DNA of 64,000 nucleotides from Roseovarius aestuariivivens. GTDB taxonomy: Bacteria; Pseudomonadota; Alphaproteobacteria; Rhodobacterales; Rhodobacteraceae. The position numbers were made by a program, and so were the translations under genes. Of the stretch, positions 20,213 through 30,067 are shown piece after piece. The notes under the pieces are model-generated. The model searched no databases and was not told where the DNA came from. It saw only the letters and a program-made list of their open reading frames with translations. Numbering within the stretch: the first letter of the stretch is position 1; each line of letters opens with the position of its first letter. The DNA is taken from the NCBI RefSeq assembly GCF_004761875.1, contig NZ_SJEY01000001.1:558001-622000 (forward strand). The letters run 5' to 3'.

Positions 20213-20857
20213 ATGCGTCTTTTGCCCGCTACTATCTTGGCCTTGGTTCTTGGTGTCACATCGGCGTCGGCCAATCAGGTCAGCTTTGACGGAAGCTGGA
20301 AGAACCAGAAGTTCTCGCTTTTCTCAACCAACCGCTACGCCCAGCAGGGCGACACCTTGGGCGTTTCTTCGGATGGCACCGTCTCGTTGCTCTACAGTGC
20401 CGTGCCGCGATCGCTCTGGTCTTCGGGCACCGCGTCTTGGCGCTGGCAGGTCTCGCAAAGTGTGCCGGCCACCGATTTGACCCGCAAGGGCGGGGATGAC
20501 AGAAATCTCGCGCTCTACTTCGTGTTCTTGCCAGAAGATCAGGCGCGCCAGCTACGCGGTTCTTCGGTCGCGAGGCTTCTCAATAATAAGGATGTTCGCG
20601 TCTTGGTTTATGTCTGGGGCGGGGGGCACGCGCGCGGTGCGATGTTGCCTAGTCCTTATCTTGGCGTGCGGGGCAAGACGGTGGTTCTGCGTCCCTCGGG
20701 CACCGGGCAGGCCGGCGAACGCGTGGAACTGTCGCGCGATTATGCCCGGGCATTTGGCGGCGAACCGACGGCCTTGGTCGGGCTGGCCATCTCTGGCGAC
20801 AGCGATGACACCGACAGCTCCATCCGCGCTCAATTGGCCAATCTGCGCCTGAACTAA
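20213..20857 (+). CDS. DUF3047 family exported protein
   Basis: A 214-residue protein with signal peptide MRLLPATILALVLGVTSASA. The mature part has FSTNRYAQQGDTLGVSSDGTVSLLYSAV, TASWRWQVSQSVPATDLTRKGGDDRNLALYF-type sequence and VLVYVWGGGHARG, which match DUF3047, a beta-rich domain of unknown function. GAGGAG lies 6 bases before the ATG at 20213, which fixes the start. Confidence 0.8.
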   Translation: MRLLPATILALVLGVTSASANQVSFDGSWKNQKFSLFSTNRYAQQGDTLGVSSDGTVSLLYSAVPRSLWSSGTASWRWQVSQSVPATDLTRKGGDDRNLALYFVFLPEDQARQLRGSSVARLLNNKDVRVLVYVWGGGHARGAMLPSPYLGVRGKTVVLRPSGTGQAGERVELSRDYARAFGGEPTALVGLAISGDSDDTDSSIRAQLANLRLN

Positions 20858-20861
20858 CGCG

Positions 20862-21308
20862 TTATACCTTCTGTGTGAGAAAAACGCCCGCCGTCATCAG
20901 CGCAATGCCGGAAAGCCGAGTAAGAGACAGCTCTGCCGGGCGCGCGCCGAACAGGCCGAAATGATCGATCAGCGCGGCCGAGATCAGTTGCCCCAGCAGC
21001 ACGAAGAAAACAGCGTTTCCCACCCCGAAATGAGGGGCGATAAAGGTGATTGACAATACATAGAAAGCGACCAGCGTACCGGCCAGAAGAAGATGCCGTG
21101 GTGTGCCGGATAGGCCCAGTCCCTGGCCAGGCGGGCGGTAGACCGCCAGTACCGCCAATGTGGTTGCCAAGGCCACCAGAAACAGGATTGCCGCGGCTGC
21201 GACTGGCGAACCCAGGCGGACCCCAAGCGCCGAATTGAGCGCGGCCAAAACAGGAATGCCGATCCCGGCCAGAAGCATCACGAGGGCGTACGTTGTCGAA
21301 GGCGGCAT
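20862..21308 (-). CDS. DMT-superfamily transporter, DUF606/YdcZ type
   Basis: A 148-residue inner-membrane protein with about five hydrophobic segments. It begins TTYALVMLLAGIGIPVLAALNSALGVRLGSP and contains GVGNAVFFVLLGQLISAALIDHFG, the signature of the half-size DUF606 (YdcZ) family. Substrate unknown; half-size members probably dimerise. Divergent from the cytochrome c genes, with an FNR-like box in the shared 124-base gap. Convergent with the DUF3047 gene (4 bases between stops). Confidence 0.85.
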   Translation of the reverse strand: MPPSTTYALVMLLAGIGIPVLAALNSALGVRLGSPVAAAAILFLVALATTLAVLAVYRPPGQGLGLSGTPRHLLLAGTLVAFYVLSITFIAPHFGVGNAVFFVLLGQLISAALIDHFGLFGARPAELSLTRLSGIALMTAGVFLTQKV

Positions 21309-21359
21309 AGCATTATCTTTCCTTGATGTCGCAGGCGGACAGTGACACGCGCGCCGCGA

Positions 21360-21373
21360 CTGATCCAGATCAA
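21360..21373. promoter_or_regulatory. FNR/FnrL-like box upstream of the tandem cytochrome genes
   Basis: CTGAT-CCAG-ATCAA matches the FNR/CRP-type consensus TTGAT-N4-ATCAA except for the first base. Its centre is about 66 bases before the cytochrome ATG at 21433, which allows a class II promoter. It also lies 52 bases before the divergent transporter start. Confidence 0.6.
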
Positions 21374-21432
21374 TGTCTTTCTCGGACAGTCGAACGTAAT
21401 CTAGCAGGGCGGGGGAGCAGAGGGAGCCGCGC

Positions 21433-21834
21433 ATGAGGTCAGGGCCCGTGGTCGTTTTGTTGGCGCTTGCATTATCGGGCTGCAATGCGCCATCCGAGGT
21501 TTCTCGAGGCGCAGGAGCACGGCTTTACGCTGATGCCTGCGTCAGCTGCCACGGGCCCGGGGCCAGAGGAGACGGGCCTTTGGCGAAAGATCTGCCGATC
21601 CGGCCCGCGGACCTGACCCGGCTTGCCGCGGATAACGGAGGCATGTTTCCCTATGCGCGGGTCATGGAACAGATCCATGGCTACCCCGGTCAATTCCAAG
21701 TCATGCCGGAATTTGGAAGTTTGTTGGACGGGCCAGAGGTTGCATGGCGCGCTCCTGACGGCAGTAATCTGCGAACACCGCGCCCCTTGCTGGATGTGGC
21801 GCGCTATCTGGCCGCGATACAGGAAGGTTCTTGA
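21433..21834 (+). CDS. Monohaem c-type cytochrome, predicted lipoprotein
   Basis: A 133-residue protein with lipobox LALSGC (Cys17) and haem-binding CVSCH (Cys36, Cys39, His40). QVMPEFG offers a distal Met ligand. It is probably anchored in a membrane facing the periplasm. The segment DLTRLAADNGGMFPYARVMEQIHGY is closely similar to the next gene, so the two arose by tandem duplication. The next ATG follows the stop by one base. The redox partner is not evident; the FNR-like box upstream suggests low-oxygen expression. Confidence 0.88.
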   Translation: MRSGPVVVLLALALSGCNAPSEVSRGAGARLYADACVSCHGPGARGDGPLAKDLPIRPADLTRLAADNGGMFPYARVMEQIHGYPGQFQVMPEFGSLLDGPEVAWRAPDGSNLRTPRPLLDVARYLAAIQEGS

Positions 21835-21835
21835 T

Positions 21836-22264
21836 ATGAAATACCTCAAAGTTTTGGCGCTCGCGTTCACGGCAGGGCTCGTCGGCAATCTTGCGACAGC
21901 CGACAATATCCCCGAGCCGGGAGATTCCGAAGCAGGCAAGGCGCTTTATGCGCGCTACTGCGTGGCGTGCCATGGTGAACAGGCTGATGGAAATGGCGCG
22001 ATGCGTCCCGTTCTGGTCATCGCGCCGGTCGATCTGCGCCGTTTGGCAGCAGATAACGGAGGCGACTTCCCGCTTAAACGCGTGGTTTGGCGCATCGACG
22101 GACGCGACCCTGTGCTGTCGCATGGCTCGATGATGCCGGTATACGGCGAGGTTTTCGCCGCCGGGCCGCCCGAAACCCTGCGTACAAGCGCGGGGCAGCC
22201 GCTAATGACGACAGAGCCGATGGCCGACCTTGTCGCTTTTCTGCGTGATATTCAGATCGAGTGA
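21836..22264 (+). CDS. Monohaem c-type cytochrome, periplasmic
   Basis: A 142-residue protein with a signal peptide ending about ATADN and CVACH (Cys42, Cys45, His46). GSMMPVYGE supplies a likely Met ligand. DLRRLAADNGGDFPLKRVVWRIDGRD parallels the preceding gene. This copy lacks the lipobox, so it is probably soluble or loosely bound. Tight spacing implies co-transcription. I cannot assign it to a named complex. Confidence 0.88.
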   Translation: MKYLKVLALAFTAGLVGNLATADNIPEPGDSEAGKALYARYCVACHGEQADGNGAMRPVLVIAPVDLRRLAADNGGDFPLKRVVWRIDGRDPVLSHGSMMPVYGEVFAAGPPETLRTSAGQPLMTTEPMADLVAFLRDIQIE

Positions 22265-22385
22265 TGCTCTGGGAACGTACCCCAAGATTTCTGAACGCGG
22301 CTGTGCGAAACACTCCGACCATTGTACCGTTTGATCCGGTCCACATTTGTCCTAGAATTTCTTCCACACAGCGGGGAATTTGACC

Positions 22386-22784
22386 ATGAAAACCTGGATA
22401 CTGACGATCGTCGCAGCTCTGATCCTGCTTTTGCCAGCCAGGGCCGATGAGGCGGCGCGACAGGTCATTTCGGACCAGATCGCCGCCTTTCTTGAAGATG
22501 ATTTCGAAACCGCCTTCACCTATGCAAGTCCAAAGATAAAACAGATTTTCGGCGGTCCCGAGCGCTTTGGTGAGATGGTTCAGCACGGTTATCCGATGGT
22601 CTGGCGGCCTGCTGACGTGAAATTCCTGAATGCCGAACAGATCGGCGCCGGTCTACGTCAAGGTGTCTTGGTCCGTGACGCGGCTGGCGTTTTTTACGAA
22701 CTGGATTATGAGATGATCGCGGGTCAGGATGGCTGGAAAATCGACGGTGTCCGGATCCGGCAACTGCCCGAAGGCAACGCATAA
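22386..22784 (+). CDS. DUF4864 family exported protein
   Basis: A 132-residue protein with signal peptide MKTWILTIVAALILLLPARA. The mature part carries VISDQIAAFLEDDFETAFTYASP and GEMVQHGYPMVWRPADVKFL, the DUF4864 signature, with an NTF2-like feel. Function unknown. The ATG at 22386 directly starts the signal peptide. Confidence 0.82.
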   Translation: MKTWILTIVAALILLLPARADEAARQVISDQIAAFLEDDFETAFTYASPKIKQIFGGPERFGEMVQHGYPMVWRPADVKFLNAEQIGAGLRQGVLVRDAAGVFYELDYEMIAGQDGWKIDGVRIRQLPEGNA

Positions 22785-22830
22785 CCAAATATCCTGAAGG
22801 AACCGAACGGAAACGCGCGGTCCATCTTGT

Positions 22831-22844
22831 GTGATCCAAATCAA
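22831..22844. promoter_or_regulatory. FNR/FnrL-like box upstream of the universal stress protein gene
   Basis: GTGAT-CCAA-ATCAA matches TTGAT-N4-ATCAA except for the first base. The centre is about 65 bases before the ATG at 22903, so a transcription start near 22879 would place it at -41.5, the activating position for FNR. Confidence 0.6.
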
Positions 22845-22902
22845 GGCAGAACGCGCGGGCGCATCGCATCCTCTGGCTAAGACACCCCAGAGGAGGAAAC
22901 CG

Positions 22903-23310
22903 ATGTACAAAACTATCATGGTGCCCATTTCATTCGACAATGATCGTGATGCCGCCGGCGCGCTTGAAGTTGCGAAGCTGCTTGCGGGTGACGATGGCAA
23001 GATCCTGATAATCCACGTCATCGAACAGATCCCGGCCTACGTCATCTCCTATGTGCCGGCCGAATACATGGACGAAAGTCGCAAGGCGATCACGGCAGAG
23101 TTGAATGATATCGCAAGCAAGATTCCCAACGCCGAGGGCATTCTCGTCGACGGGCATTCCGGCAAAACCATTGTGGAATACGCGTCTTCGCACGAGGTGG
23201 ATTGTATCGTCATCGCGAGCCACAGGCCGGGCATGCAGGATCTTTTCCTCGGCTCGACCGCGCAACAGGTGGTGCGTCACGCCCCCTGTGCAGTGCATGT
23301 CATTCGCTAG
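22903..23310 (+). CDS. Universal stress protein, UspA family
   Basis: A 135-residue cytoplasmic protein. MYKTIMVPISFDNDRDAAGALEVAKLL opens the fold, and VDCIVIASHRPGMQDLFLGSTAQQVVRHAPCAVHVIR carries the ATP-binding G-2x-G-9x-G(S/T) type signature (HRPGMQDLFLGST). GGAGGAAACCG precedes the ATG and decides the start against an in-frame ATG at 22831 that lies inside the FNR-like box. Confidence 0.92.
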   Translation: MYKTIMVPISFDNDRDAAGALEVAKLLAGDDGKILIIHVIEQIPAYVISYVPAEYMDESRKAITAELNDIASKIPNAEGILVDGHSGKTIVEYASSHEVDCIVIASHRPGMQDLFLGSTAQQVVRHAPCAVHVIR

Positions 23311-23330
23311 GTAAAAGCGCGTCGGTACAA

Positions 23331-23354
23331 ACCGCGCAGCTTGTCCTGCGCGGT
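23331..23354 (+). terminator. Possible hairpin terminator or processing stem after the Usp gene
   Basis: ACCGCGCAG (23331-23339) pairs with CTGCGCGGT (23346-23354) across a 6-base loop. There is no T-run after it, so intrinsic termination is doubtful. Confidence 0.3.
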
Positions 23355-23403
23355 CTGCGTTACCACATGTCTGAAGTTGTTCTTGTCGAAAGGAGTTCAG
23401 AAC

Positions 23404-23643
23404 ATGAAATGCCCGGTGGATGGCGACACGCTTCAGATGACCGAACGCGCCGGCGTCGAGATCGATTATTGTCCGACCTGTCGCGGAGTTTGGCTCGACC
23501 GCGGTGAACTCGACAAGATCATTGAACGCTCGGCCCCGCAGGCCGAGACAGCACCGCAGGCGCGCGTCTATCCTGCTGGTGACAACGACGGTCGCCGCAA
23601 GAAAAAGCGCGGCGGATTTCTCGAAGACCTCTTCGACTTCTGA
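23404..23643 (+). CDS. TFIIB-type zinc-ribbon protein
   Basis: A 79-residue protein starting MKCPVDGDTLQMTERAGVEIDYCPTC, with a first Cys and a CPTCRGVWLDRGELDKI motif, as in the zf-TFIIB family. A basic stretch (GRRKKKRGG) precedes the acidic end FLEDLFDF. Role unknown; it may bind nucleic acid or protein. AAGGAG lies nine bases before the ATG. Confidence 0.85.
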   Translation: MKCPVDGDTLQMTERAGVEIDYCPTCRGVWLDRGELDKIIERSAPQAETAPQARVYPAGDNDGRRKKKRGGFLEDLFDF

Positions 23644-23841
23644 CGCCTTGTATGGCTGATTTGATAAGTATCTCGCGCAGGTCCCCGGCTGAGATGAATG
23701 GTTGCGGTAGCTTCTCCCGCGTAATCAAGAACGCTTCGCTTACCTTCAGAGCCGGTTGCGCAGGCTTGGTCTAAAAATCAGCTGACGGGATGTAGTGCTT
23801 GGCAGGTCGACTGTGTAAAGTTGCCTGTAGGGAGGGCGCTT

Positions 23842-24606
23842 ATGCACAAGATCCTTGCGCTTTGGGCGCATCCACGATCGATGTCCACAGCAACCGAGCG
23901 AGTGATGCGCGAACGCGGAGATTTGGCGTGTCTCCATGAGCCTTTCATGTACGACTATTACGTGGGGCATGGCCGCGACTTTCCCGGTTTTGAACCGGCC
24001 AAGGATCATCCGACGGACTACGCGGGTATCCGTGCCATGCTGCGGCAGGCCGCGGAAAAAGGGCCAGTCTTCTTCAAGGATATGGCGTTTTACGTGGTTC
24101 CGCGGATGCTGGACGATCCGGTGTTTATGGCCGAGATTACCCATACGTTTCTCGTACGCTCGCCCATGGCGTCGATCTTGAGCTACCACAAGCTCGATCC
24201 CGATTTCGGGTTGGAGGAAGTTGGCATCGAGGCGCAATGGAGGCTTTACGACGCGGCGCGGAATGCGGGCCTGTCGCCCGTTGTGATCGAGGCGGAAAGC
24301 GTGCGGGCGGACCCCAAGGGCACGATGCGCGCCTACTGGAACGCGGTCGGTCTGGATTATCGTGAGGCGGCCTTTGACTGGCAGGCCCCGCCGAAGGATT
24401 GGGAGCATGTCAGCGCCTGGCATGAAGAGGCCAGCACCTCTTCGGGCATTCGAACCGCGGATGCGGAAGAAATGCTGCGCAAGGAAATGGAGTTCGAAGC
24501 GCTTGTCGAGCGTGCACCGCATCTGCAGGCGTATCTTGATCATCACGCGCCGTTTTACGCAAAACTGTCCGAAGCGGCGCTTTGGCCGGGCGAAGAGGGG
24601 CGCTAG
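23842..24606 (+). CDS. Sulfotransferase family protein
   Basis: A 254-residue protein. The N-terminus ILALWAHPRSMSTATERVM is a good 5'-phosphosulfate-binding loop (PRSxST). It continues LHEPFMYDYYVGHG and FLVRSPMASILSYHKLDPDF, where the Arg-Ser would contact the 3'-phosphate of PAPS. The acceptor is unknown. GGGAGG six bases upstream supports ATG 23842. It belongs to a different subgroup from the sulfotransferase-like genes at 2614 and 53494. A small gap separates it from the metallopeptidase-like gene, suggesting co-transcription. Confidence 0.8.
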   Translation: MHKILALWAHPRSMSTATERVMRERGDLACLHEPFMYDYYVGHGRDFPGFEPAKDHPTDYAGIRAMLRQAAEKGPVFFKDMAFYVVPRMLDDPVFMAEITHTFLVRSPMASILSYHKLDPDFGLEEVGIEAQWRLYDAARNAGLSPVVIEAESVRADPKGTMRAYWNAVGLDYREAAFDWQAPPKDWEHVSAWHEEASTSSGIRTADAEEMLRKEMEFEALVERAPHLQAYLDHHAPFYAKLSEAALWPGEEGR

Positions 24607-24613
24607 GCCAAGC

Positions 24614-25375
24614 ATGTGGAAGATAATGCGACTGGCGGCTCTGATGCTTGTTTGTCCGGGTTTGGCAGTAGCCGAAGACATTTTGTGTCTGATGGCACCT
24701 TTCGAGGATCAATCCGTCCCGGCGGTCGCAAGTCTGGTTGTGCAGGCGCGGAAGGACGTCGCGGGCTTCCCCTCGCTCGAGTCGGCGCTCAACGACCCGG
24801 CGCTTGAAATCTGCCTTTCGGATAAGCTGATACTCGAACTGGGCTATATGCTAGTGTCACCGCGTCGCATCGTGATCAGCAGCCTGGCCGCGCCGGATCT
24901 GCGCAGGGCAATCGTCGTGCATGAGCTGCGTCATCTCGACCAAGTGCGAAGCGGCGCTTGCCCGCGTCCGGGTCTGTCCATGGAGGAAAACGCACGCGCC
25001 GTGATGGCGAACGAGGCGGACGCCAACGCCGTGTCCCTTCTAGTCGCCTGGGAAGGGCGCCAGGACGGCAAAGAGGCCCTGTGGGACGCGCTTAAAGCCT
25101 GGGACAGCACGAAAGATATCGTTGCCAGGTTCGAGGAGGCGATGACAGCAGGTGATGGCGCGGCGGGGGCCGCCGCTGCGGCCTTCGCGCAATGGTATGC
25201 CTCTGAAGCGCGTGTCGAACGCTACTATCTCAGCAGTTGCAGCGACTACCTAGACCGCGAAGACCAGGACCATCGCCTGCCCTCTTACGGAACGTTGAGC
25301 GACCGGTATTTCCGGCAACTTTGCATTCTGCCAGGCGGCGCGGCATATGACTGCAGCGATCCGTCGTCTCGCTAG
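24614..25375 (+). CDS. Putative exported zinc metallopeptidase (DUF6782-like)
   Basis: A 253-residue protein with signal peptide MRLAALMLVCPGLAVA. Around residue 105 is AIVVHELRHLDQVRSG, an HExxH zinc-binding site (HELRH), followed by MANEADANAVSLLVAWEG where Glu could be the third ligand. Two Cys near the ends (SSCSDYLDR and RQLCILPGG) could form disulfides. The peptidase call rests on the motif and overall layout; no substrate is known. Confidence 0.65.
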   Translation: MWKIMRLAALMLVCPGLAVAEDILCLMAPFEDQSVPAVASLVVQARKDVAGFPSLESALNDPALEICLSDKLILELGYMLVSPRRIVISSLAAPDLRRAIVVHELRHLDQVRSGACPRPGLSMEENARAVMANEADANAVSLLVAWEGRQDGKEALWDALKAWDSTKDIVARFEEAMTAGDGAAGAAAAAFAQWYASEARVERYYLSSCSDYLDREDQDHRLPSYGTLSDRYFRQLCILPGGAAYDCSDPSSR

Positions 25376-25420
25376 CACCGCCCAACGGGCCGCTCTGGCG
25401 ACCTGCCGGGCGGGCCACGT

Positions 25421-25672
25421 TCAGAATTTCGTCAGGGCCACGACCTTTTCGATCCCGTCTTCGCCTTCCGACACATAGTTAACCGTGACACGGTCACCGA
25501 CGGTCAACGTCTCAGGAAAAAGCGCACCGTTGCGCAGGTCATAGACCGTCTTGTCGGTCAGGGTGACGGTCTGTTTGGTCAGATCAAGGGCGGCGATGGT
25601 GCCGGTCGTGAATTCACGGGCAAAGGAAGGGGTGGCTGCCACGAGCAGGGCGGCGGCGATCAGGGTGCGCAT
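25421..25672 (-). CDS. DUF1344 family small exported protein
   Basis: An 83-residue protein with signal peptide MRTLIAAALLVAATPSFA. The mature part, GTIAALDLTKQTVTLTDKTVYDL followed by LTVGDRVTVNYVSEGEDG, is the small beta-barrel of DUF1344. Function unknown. Confidence 0.85.
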   Translation of the reverse strand: MRTLIAAALLVAATPSFAREFTTGTIAALDLTKQTVTLTDKTVYDLRNGALFPETLTVGDRVTVNYVSEGEDGIEKVVALTKF

Positions 25673-25964
25673 GTCTGTGCGATGTCCAAAAGAGAGGATG
25701 GCGCTCTAGGGGCGAAGCCGCCCTTGCCGCCGCCGGACGGAGCCTCGCGCCCGGATGGATCGTTGTATGCGCTTCTTGCGTGAGTCGCGCAAGATGGGCT
25801 TGTGAGCGGGCCTGCGATTTGCGGGAACTGTGATGCAAAAGATGCGAACACGCCGCACTGAAGCACGGCCTACGGTGGCGGCTGGCTTGGTGCCTTTGTG
25901 AATCGGGATAGAGTCACGTTTGGGCGTCGGTCTGTGTTAAGCTCAAGCGGAGGAGGAGACGCCC
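25673..25964. other. 292-base intergenic stretch
   Basis: The largest gap in the window. It separates the divergent DUF1344 and ABM-monooxygenase genes and so must hold their promoters. I see no convincing -35/-10 pair, and only the dispersed 16-mer at 25858-25873. No supported gene. Confidence 0.5.
25858..25873. repeat. Dispersed 16-mer, copy 2
   Basis: CTGAAGCACGGCCTAC, one mismatch from 19126-19141. Flanking bases form only a weak stem here. Confidence 0.35.
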
Positions 25965-26282
25965 ATGTTAAGGATCGAGGCCGGGGCCACGTGCCAGACC
26001 GTTATCACCACGTTCGAGTGTTCCCCAGGCACTTGCGCGGATCTGCTGGACGCGCTGGAGGCGGCCTATGCGGAGTTCATCTCGAAACAGAAAGGGTTCA
26101 TCGCGGCGGGGCTGCATGTGAATGATGCGCAAACCCGGATCGCCAATTACTCGCAGTGGGAGCGTCGGGAGGATTTCCAGGCGATGCTGCGGTCAGACGA
26201 GATGCGGACGCGGAACCGGGAATTTGCGGCGCTGTGCTCGCGGTTCGAGCCGGTGATGTACGAGGTGGCGGGGGTGTTTTGA
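25965..26282 (+). CDS. Antibiotic-biosynthesis-monooxygenase (ABM) domain protein
   Basis: A 105-residue ferredoxin-like alpha+beta protein. LLDALEAAYAEFISKQKGFIAAGLHVNDAQTRIANYSQWERREDFQAML-type sequence (KQKGFIAAGLH, NYSQWERREDFQAM) is characteristic of ABM domains, found in cofactor-free monooxygenases and haem-degrading enzymes. Substrate unknown. GGAGGAGGAGACGCCC precedes the ATG, a strong ribosome site. Confidence 0.82.
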   Translation: MLRIEAGATCQTVITTFECSPGTCADLLDALEAAYAEFISKQKGFIAAGLHVNDAQTRIANYSQWERREDFQAMLRSDEMRTRNREFAALCSRFEPVMYEVAGVF

Positions 26283-26344
26283 GTGTGGTGTTCGGCAGAC
26301 ACGGCACATGAACCGCAATGTACGTCGCAGTATAAGCCTAAGGA

Positions 26345-27244
26345 CTATGCTTTGTTTGAATTCGGCAAACCTCGTTCCGGGTATTTTGCGGCCCAACTCT
26401 CAATAAGGAAGAGTGCTAAGGAGCTTGCGGCATTTACTGAAAGTCTTGCTATGCGAGCGTCCACGCGCTTGACCCCTCTTTCGCGACCATGAGCATCTCC
26501 AGCATGCGTCCGAAGCGCGCCTATACCGCTGACTGCATTACTGATACCTGATAGTATTTTTCTTACATCATCTGCGATGACGGGGTTCATTTCAGGTTTG
26601 TCCGGAGAAAGTCCGAGCGGATCGCGAACTGCCTTGTAAAGACTGGAAATTGCTAAATCCTTGGGAAGCGGAAGACTAAGCTCTACGAGGATGGATCTGC
26701 AAACGCTTTCAAGGAGTGATGATGCAGCTGTAATTGCGTCTTCGGGATCATCGTCAATGAAGGAACGTGCTCGTTCAATCTCATCCATCACTGTATCAAA
26801 ACTGAACTGCTGGGCTACAATTGTGGCAGCGTTAATAACTTCATCTTCGCTGCGGGCTTCTATTGCAGATACGGTTTTCTCGAACTCCTCGTTTTCGAGC
26901 GCCATTGGCATCTCGTGAAGTTCAAGTTCCTCCACGTCAATGTATCCACCAGAGAACAATGCGTTTTTTCTTTCAAATACTTCATCATGGGCTCTATTGC
27001 GATATTTCCACAACGCGCGAAGTAATCTACATGCTCGACGAGGGGTCGCTGAAGACAGAAAGGTTCTTACACGGTTCGCTTTTGAGTTGCCATTTTCAGC
27101 ATATTTATCGCTATAAATGTTGATGCTTAATTCGTCCTCGAAGAACTCGGACAGTGTTTGATTTGAAAAGTCTAGGACATTCCCACCAGACATATCGAAC
27201 CAGCCATCAATCAGGCGCTTCTCAGAGTGTTTTATCTTAACCAC
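26345..27244 (-). CDS. Abortive-infection family protein (Abi C-terminal domain)
   Basis: A 299-residue protein. The C-terminal half has SSLLESVCRSILVELSLPLP, SSLYKAVRDPLGL and ILSGISNAVSGIGALRTHAGDAHG, the layout of the Abi C-terminal family (PF14355) found in phage-abortive-infection proteins. The N-terminal half is helical and acidic. A/T-rich codons are clearly more frequent than in neighbours, a sign of recent acquisition. The GTG start lies 8 bases after the uvrB stop, with GGGGAGG overlapping the uvrB end, so it rides on uvrB transcription or has its own signals. No toxin partner is seen. Confidence 0.75.
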   Translation of the reverse strand: MVKIKHSEKRLIDGWFDMSGGNVLDFSNQTLSEFFEDELSINIYSDKYAENGNSKANRVRTFLSSATPRRACRLLRALWKYRNRAHDEVFERKNALFSGGYIDVEELELHEMPMALENEEFEKTVSAIEARSEDEVINAATIVAQQFSFDTVMDEIERARSFIDDDPEDAITAASSLLESVCRSILVELSLPLPKDLAISSLYKAVRDPLGLSPDKPEMNPVIADDVRKILSGISNAVSGIGALRTHAGDAHGRERGVKRVDARIARLSVNAASSLALFLIESWAAKYPERGLPNSNKA

Positions 27245-27252
27245 TGCTCGCG

Positions 27253-29451
<2,199 letters not shown>

Positions 29452-29662
29452 GACAAGATCCTCGAGGCTTGCGCAAGATGTGATGGTTCGGAGCGTGAGT
29501 TCAAGTCACGAGGCGCGAGCCCGGTCGGGATTTGCTGTGACCGGTGTGCAAAATGACCCGCCGGATACTTCAGCCGAAAACTGACGTTGTGGCGGTTTGC
29601 CCGCTTGAAGCAACGGCCGCCTTCTGGGATAAGAAACTCAGGAATTTTGAGGGAGATCGACC

Positions 29663-29974
29663 ATGTCTGCGCGTATCTACCAACCTGCCCGTAGCACGAC
29701 GCAGTCGGGCACATCTAAGTCGAACCACTGGGTTCTGGAACATGTCAACGAGTCCGGCCGAGACGTCGATCCGCTGATGGGCTGGACCAGTTCGGCAGAC
29801 ACGCAGGCGCAGGTGCGCATTCGTTTTCCCACGAAGGAAGCGGCGCTGGACTATGCCCAAGAGCACGGCATCGATGCAGTCGTGACCGACCCCCACAAGC
29901 GCAAACCCAATATCCGGCCTGGCGGCTATGGCGAGAATTTTGCCACCAATCGTCGTGGCGCCTGGACACACTGA
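29663..29974 (+). CDS. NADH dehydrogenase accessory subunit, NDUFS4-like (ETC complex I subunit family)
   Basis: A 103-residue protein. MSARIYQPARSTTQSGTSKSNHWVLE, PLMGWTSSADTQAQVRIRFPTKEAAL and the end GYGENFATNRRGAWTH match the 18-kDa/NDUFS4 subunit that stabilises the peripheral arm of complex I in alphaproteobacteria and mitochondria. GAGGGAGATCGACC precedes the ATG. The nuo operon is not in the window, and the gene stands alone. Confidence 0.88.
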   Translation: MSARIYQPARSTTQSGTSKSNHWVLEHVNESGRDVDPLMGWTSSADTQAQVRIRFPTKEAALDYAQEHGIDAVVTDPHKRKPNIRPGGYGENFATNRRGAWTH

Positions 29975-29993
29975 CGCGTTACGCCCCAATAAG

Positions 29994-30007
29994 TTGATAC
30001 CGATCAA
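29994..30007. promoter_or_regulatory. Perfect FNR/FnrL box upstream of ppk2
   Basis: TTGAT-ACCG-ATCAA is an exact match to the 14-base FNR consensus. Its centre is about 67 bases before the ppk2 ATG, which allows the -41.5 activating position with a start near 30042. Confidence 0.75.
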
Positions 30008-30067
30008 GGCCCTTTCCACAGGCCTTTGATATGATTGTTCCGTAGTTACAGACCGGAGCAATCGCCA

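Noticed and set aside
29482..29500. Two GTTC repeats upstream of uvrB as an alphaproteobacterial LexA box
   Set aside because: The spacer is 9 bases, whereas the known box is GTTC-N7-GTTC; not a match.
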